Below, piece by piece: positions 61,129 to 64,000 of a stretch of DNA of 64,000 nt (position 1 is its first letter; the number at the start of each line of letters is the position of its first letter). Below the pieces are notes generated by a model. The model was not told where the DNA came from and made no database searches. It saw only the letters and a program-made list of their open reading frames with translations. The position numbers were made by a program, and so were the translations under genes. Source of the DNA: Citromicrobium sp. JLT1363 (GTDB taxonomy: Bacteria > Pseudomonadota > Alphaproteobacteria > Sphingomonadales > Sphingomonadaceae). The stretch covers positions 186,001 to 250,000 of the forward strand of contig NZ_AEUE01000007.1 of the NCBI RefSeq assembly GCF_000186705.1. The letters are read 5' to 3'.

Positions 61129-63282
61129 ATGGCTTCCCCGCTCAGCGCCGATTCCAGCCGTGATATCGGTTCGCGCTTCTTCAACCGTGAACTAAGCTGG
61201 CTTGCCTTCAACGATCGCGTGCTCGCCGAAGCGTGCAACACGGATTACCCGCTGCTCGAGCGGCTGCGGTTCCTCTCCATCTCCGGAAGCAATCTCGACG
61301 AATTCATGATGATCCGCGTGGCCGGTCTGGTCGGCCAGGTGCAGCGCGGAATCGACAAGCCGTCCGCAGACGGGCTCACCCCCGCGCAGCAGCTGTCCGA
61401 AATTCGCGCCAGGCTCGCCCAGCTCAATGAACGCCAGCAGGGCACCCTGCGCGACCTGCGCGAGATGCTGGCCGATGCGGGCATCCACATGGCGGACGAC
61501 CGGCGGATCGACCGCGAGGCGCATGAATGGCTGCGCAGGCATTTCCTGGACGAGATCATGCCCGTCATCACGCCGCAGGCGCTCGACCCGGCGCACCCGT
61601 TCCCCTTCATCGCCAACGAAGGGCTCGGCGTGCTTTTCACCGTGCGCCGCGAAGACCTGAAGAACCAGGAAACCGAAGACCTGGTCGAGATGGTGCTGAT
61701 CCCCTCGGCCTTGCCGCGCTTCCTGCGCGTGCCGGGGGACGAGGCGATCTATATCGGGATCGAGAACCTGATTACCCGCTTCGCCGAACACCTGTTCCCC
61801 GGCTTCGAGATGCGCGGCAGCGGTGTGTTCCGGGTGCTGCGCGACAGCGATATCGAGATCGAGGAAGAGGCGGAGGACCTTGTCCGCACCTTCCGCAGCG
61901 CGATCCAGCGCAGGCGGCGAGGGCAGGTGATCCAGCTGGAGCTGGAGACCGAGTTCGATCCCACTGCGGAAGCGCTGCTGCGCGAACGGCTGGCGACGCC
62001 GGGCGCATCCTTCGTCAAGATCGATGGAATGCTGGGCATGGCGGGCCTGTCCGACATCGTGAAGGAAGACCGGCCCGATCTGAAGTTCGATGCCTATTCG
62101 CCGCGCTATCCCGAGCGTATCCGCGAACATGACGGGGATTGCTTCGCCGCCATCCGCGAAAAGGACATCATCATCCACCACCCGTACGAAAGCTTCGACG
62201 TGGTGGTCGATTTCATCCGGCAGGCCGCCGCGGACCCCAATGTGGTGGCGATCAAGCAGGCGCTTTACCGCGCAGGCACGCAGTCGGAGGTTATCGAGGC
62301 GCTGGTGGAGGCGGCGGAGAACGGCAAGTCCGTGACCGCCGTTGTCGAGCTGAAGGCCCGCTTCGACGAAGAGCAGAACCTCTACTGGGCCAACAAGCTT
62401 GAGCGTGCCGGCGTTCAGGTGATCTACGGTTTCGTCGACTGGAAAACCCATGCCAAGGCGGCGATGGTCGTCCGGCGCGAGGAAGAGGGCTTCCGCACCT
62501 ATTGCCACTTCGGGACGGGCAATTATCACCCGATCACCGCCAAGATATACACCGATCTCAGCTACTTCACCGCCGATCCGCGGCTGGGCCGGGATGCCGC
62601 GAAGCTGTTCAACTTCGTCACGGGCTATGTGGAGCCGCACGGGACGGAACTGTTGAGCATCAGCCCGATCGACCTGCGCGAGACGCTTTATGCGCGGATC
62701 GATGCGGAGGCCGAGGCGGCGAAACAGGGCAAGCCTTCGGGTATCTGGATCAAGATGAACCAGTTGACCGATACCGGCATGATCGACCGGCTCTATGCCG
62801 CAAGCGAAGCGGGGGTCGAAGTGCAGCTGGTGGTGCGCGGCATCTGCAATCTGCGCCCCGGCGTTCCTGGCCTGTCGGAGAATATCCGCGTCAAGTCGAT
62901 CATCGGGCGTTTTCTCGAACACAGCCGCATCTACGCCTTCGCCAATGGCGCACCGATTCCGGGTGAACAGACGCGGGTGTATATCTCCAGCGCGGACATG
63001 ATGGAGCGCAACCTCGACCGGCGCGTTGAACAGCTTGTGCCGATCGAGAACCAGACGGTACATGACCAGATCTTGCAGCAGGTGCTGCTCGCCAACCTAC
63101 TCGATAATGAAAGAAGCTGGGTTTTGCAGCCGGACGGAACTTACGAGCGTGTCGAAGCGGGCGATGCCAAGCCCTTCAACTGCCATCGCTATTTCATGAC
63201 CAACCCCTCCCTCTCGGGCCGTGGAGGCGCGCTGGAGGCAGGGGCCGTGCCCAAACTGGCTCTGCGGCGGGGGGTTGCGTGA
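61129..63282 (+). CDS. ppk: polyphosphate kinase 1
   Basis: Makes inorganic polyphosphate from the gamma-phosphate of ATP. The 717-residue PPK1 has the SRFFNRELSWLAFNDRVL N terminus, HHPYESFDVVVDFIRQAA (nucleotide region) and the catalytic histidines: His441 in WKTHAKAAMVV and His460 in CHFGTGNYHP, spaced 19 residues apart as in E. coli (His435 and His454). The HSRIYAF segment near residue 600 is the PLD-like C-terminal motif. It follows virB11 by 123 bp and overlaps ppx by one base. Confidence 0.96.
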   Translation: MASPLSADSSRDIGSRFFNRELSWLAFNDRVLAEACNTDYPLLERLRFLSISGSNLDEFMMIRVAGLVGQVQRGIDKPSADGLTPAQQLSEIRARLAQLNERQQGTLRDLREMLADAGIHMADDRRIDREAHEWLRRHFLDEIMPVITPQALDPAHPFPFIANEGLGVLFTVRREDLKNQETEDLVEMVLIPSALPRFLRVPGDEAIYIGIENLITRFAEHLFPGFEMRGSGVFRVLRDSDIEIEEEAEDLVRTFRSAIQRRRRGQVIQLELETEFDPTAEALLRERLATPGASFVKIDGMLGMAGLSDIVKEDRPDLKFDAYSPRYPERIREHDGDCFAAIREKDIIIHHPYESFDVVVDFIRQAAADPNVVAIKQALYRAGTQSEVIEALVEAAENGKSVTAVVELKARFDEEQNLYWANKLERAGVQVIYGFVDWKTHAKAAMVVRREEEGFRTYCHFGTGNYHPITAKIYTDLSYFTADPRLGRDAAKLFNFVTGYVEPHGTELLSISPIDLRETLYARIDAEAEAAKQGKPSGIWIKMNQLTDTGMIDRLYAASEAGVEVQLVVRGICNLRPGVPGLSENIRVKSIIGRFLEHSRIYAFANGAPIPGEQTRVYISSADMMERNLDRRVEQLVPIENQTVHDQILQQVLLANLLDNERSWVLQPDGTYERVEAGDAKPFNCHRYFMTNPSLSGRGGALEAGAVPKLALRRGVA

Positions 63283-64000
63283 TGGCGCGCAAGAAGGGTA
63301 GCGATCGCCGCCGGATTTCGGGCTCCGACCCGCTGGGCGCGATCATCGATATCGGCTCCAACACGGTGCGTCTGGTCATCTATGGCGGGCCGCCGCGTGC
63401 GCCCACCACGCTGTTCAACGAGAAAGTGACCGCCCGTCTGGGGCGCGACCTCGACGAGAACGGCCTGCTTGCCGAGGATTCGATCGATCTGGCGATGGGT
63501 GCGCTGAGGCGCTTCGCGCTGATCCTGGCCGATCTTGAGGTAACGCGGGTCGATACGGTCGCGACCGCAGCCGTGCGCGATGCGAAGAACGGCAAGGATT
63601 TCCTCGCGCAGGTGGAGGCTCTGGGGCTGGAGCCGCGCCTGTTGAGCGGGATCGACGAAGCACGGATAAGCGCCGAAGGCGTGCTGGGCGCCTTTCCCAG
63701 CGCGCGCGGTATCGTTGCCGATATCGGTGGCGGCAGCCTCGAACTGGTACCGGTGGAAGACGGCAAGGTGGGCGAGGGATGCAGCCTGCCCGCCGGGACC
63801 CTGCGGCTGGCCAGAATTGGCGGCGGAGACCGCGACAAACTGCGCGACAAGCTGAAGAAGATGATCGGCAAGGATGCCCCCGCCATGGCGCAGGGCGGCG
63901 ATCTGTACCTCGTCGGTGGCACGTGGCGCGCGCTCGCATCCTTCGCCCGCGCGCAGATCGATTTCCCCCTGACCGACCCGCACGGTTTCACGATGACCCG
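63282..64000 (+). CDS. ppx: exopolyphosphatase/GppA-family phosphatase, 5' part
   Basis: Releases phosphate from polyphosphate or converts pppGpp to ppGpp. Only 239 complete codons lie inside the window; the frame runs off the right edge. The actin/hexokinase-like fold shows LGAIIDIGSNTVRLVIY near residue 20 (phosphate-binding loop), SGIDEARISAEGVLGAFP near residue 127 and the second loop GIVADIGGGSLELVP at about 145. The ATG overlaps the ppk stop (TGATG), so synthesis and degradation of polyphosphate are coupled in one operon. Confidence 0.93.
   Translation, partial: MARKKGSDRRRISGSDPLGAIIDIGSNTVRLVIYGGPPRAPTTLFNEKVTARLGRDLDENGLLAEDSIDLAMGALRRFALILADLEVTRVDTVATAAVRDAKNGKDFLAQVEALGLEPRLLSGIDEARISAEGVLGAFPSARGIVADIGGGSLELVPVEDGKVGEGCSLPAGTLRLARIGGGDRDKLRDKLKKMIGKDAPAMAQGGDLYLVGGTWRALASFARAQIDFPLTDPHGFTMT

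Noticed and set aside
61192-63063. Open frame of 623 codons on the minus strand
   Set aside because: Antisense to ppk, which is intact; composition of a GC-rich shadow.

Overview
The window is a GC-rich, gene-dense bacterial chromosome segment. Gene content points to an alphaproteobacterium of the order Sphingomonadales, probably Erythrobacteraceae. Supporting signs are a class I lysyl-tRNA synthetase, a plant-type glutamate-cysteine ligase, an FnrL-type regulator, a ygfZ/pyrC divergent pair, an aroQ-accB-accC operon, ribosomal protein L21 with a Lys/Ala-rich tail, and a GTA-type holin. The genus is inference; order-level placement is reasonably safe. Most of the window is core genome with little mobile DNA: no insertion sequence, integrase, relaxase or CRISPR array was found.

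Layout. 1-4.1 kb: end of a molybdopterin operon (moaA-moaD-moaE), a membrane protein gene preceded by a perfect FNR box, the Fe-S regulator Fnr itself facing it, and the rplU-rpmA ribosomal operon closed by a clear terminator. 4.2-20.8 kb: housekeeping and accessory metabolism (GNAT, a TetR gene divergent from a predicted metal-dependent hydrolase, S41 peptidase, YgfZ, PyrC, RarD, AstD, SelO, a hydrolase, a glycosyltransferase, a YfgM-like protein with BamB, an ICMT-like enzyme, GshA). 20.8-32 kb: RsmE, UbiA, a DinG-type Fe-S helicase, SixA-like phosphatase, LysRS-I, a prolyl-4-hydroxylase-like enzyme, an extremely arginine-rich RcnB-like protein, a flavin-binding-fold protein and a ClC transporter. 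32-43 kb: a small predicted membrane peptide, acylphosphatase, a chemoreceptor, a manganese-riboswitch-controlled GDT1 exporter, one AT-rich horizontally acquired gene of unknown function (35.8-37.3 kb), EttA, a renalase-like flavoprotein, an L,D-transpeptidase, DUF427 and an M28 peptidase. 43-51 kb: two tRNA genes, a WalW-like deacetylase, an orphan histidine-kinase-like protein, an Lrp regulator, a methyltransferase, and aroQ-accB-accC. 51-64 kb: an orphan GTA-type holin, MaoC, a small TPR-like secreted protein, a compact chromosomal type IV secretion locus (virB1-B2-B3-B4-B6-B9-B10-B11), then ppk and the start of ppx.

How it fits together. The clearest regulatory story at the left is oxygen sensing: Fnr and an FNR box in front of its convergent neighbour. 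In the middle, a yybP-ykoY manganese riboswitch precedes a Mn exporter. At the right, eight vir-type genes form one tight transcription unit that lacks recognisable virB5, virB7, virB8 and virD4 and any relaxase. It is preceded by a long RNA-type hairpin and a candidate PhoB box and followed directly by polyphosphate genes. That locus and the AT-rich islet gene are the best candidates for undescribed biology. A 24-bp element occurs twice, each time pointing towards a downstream start codon.
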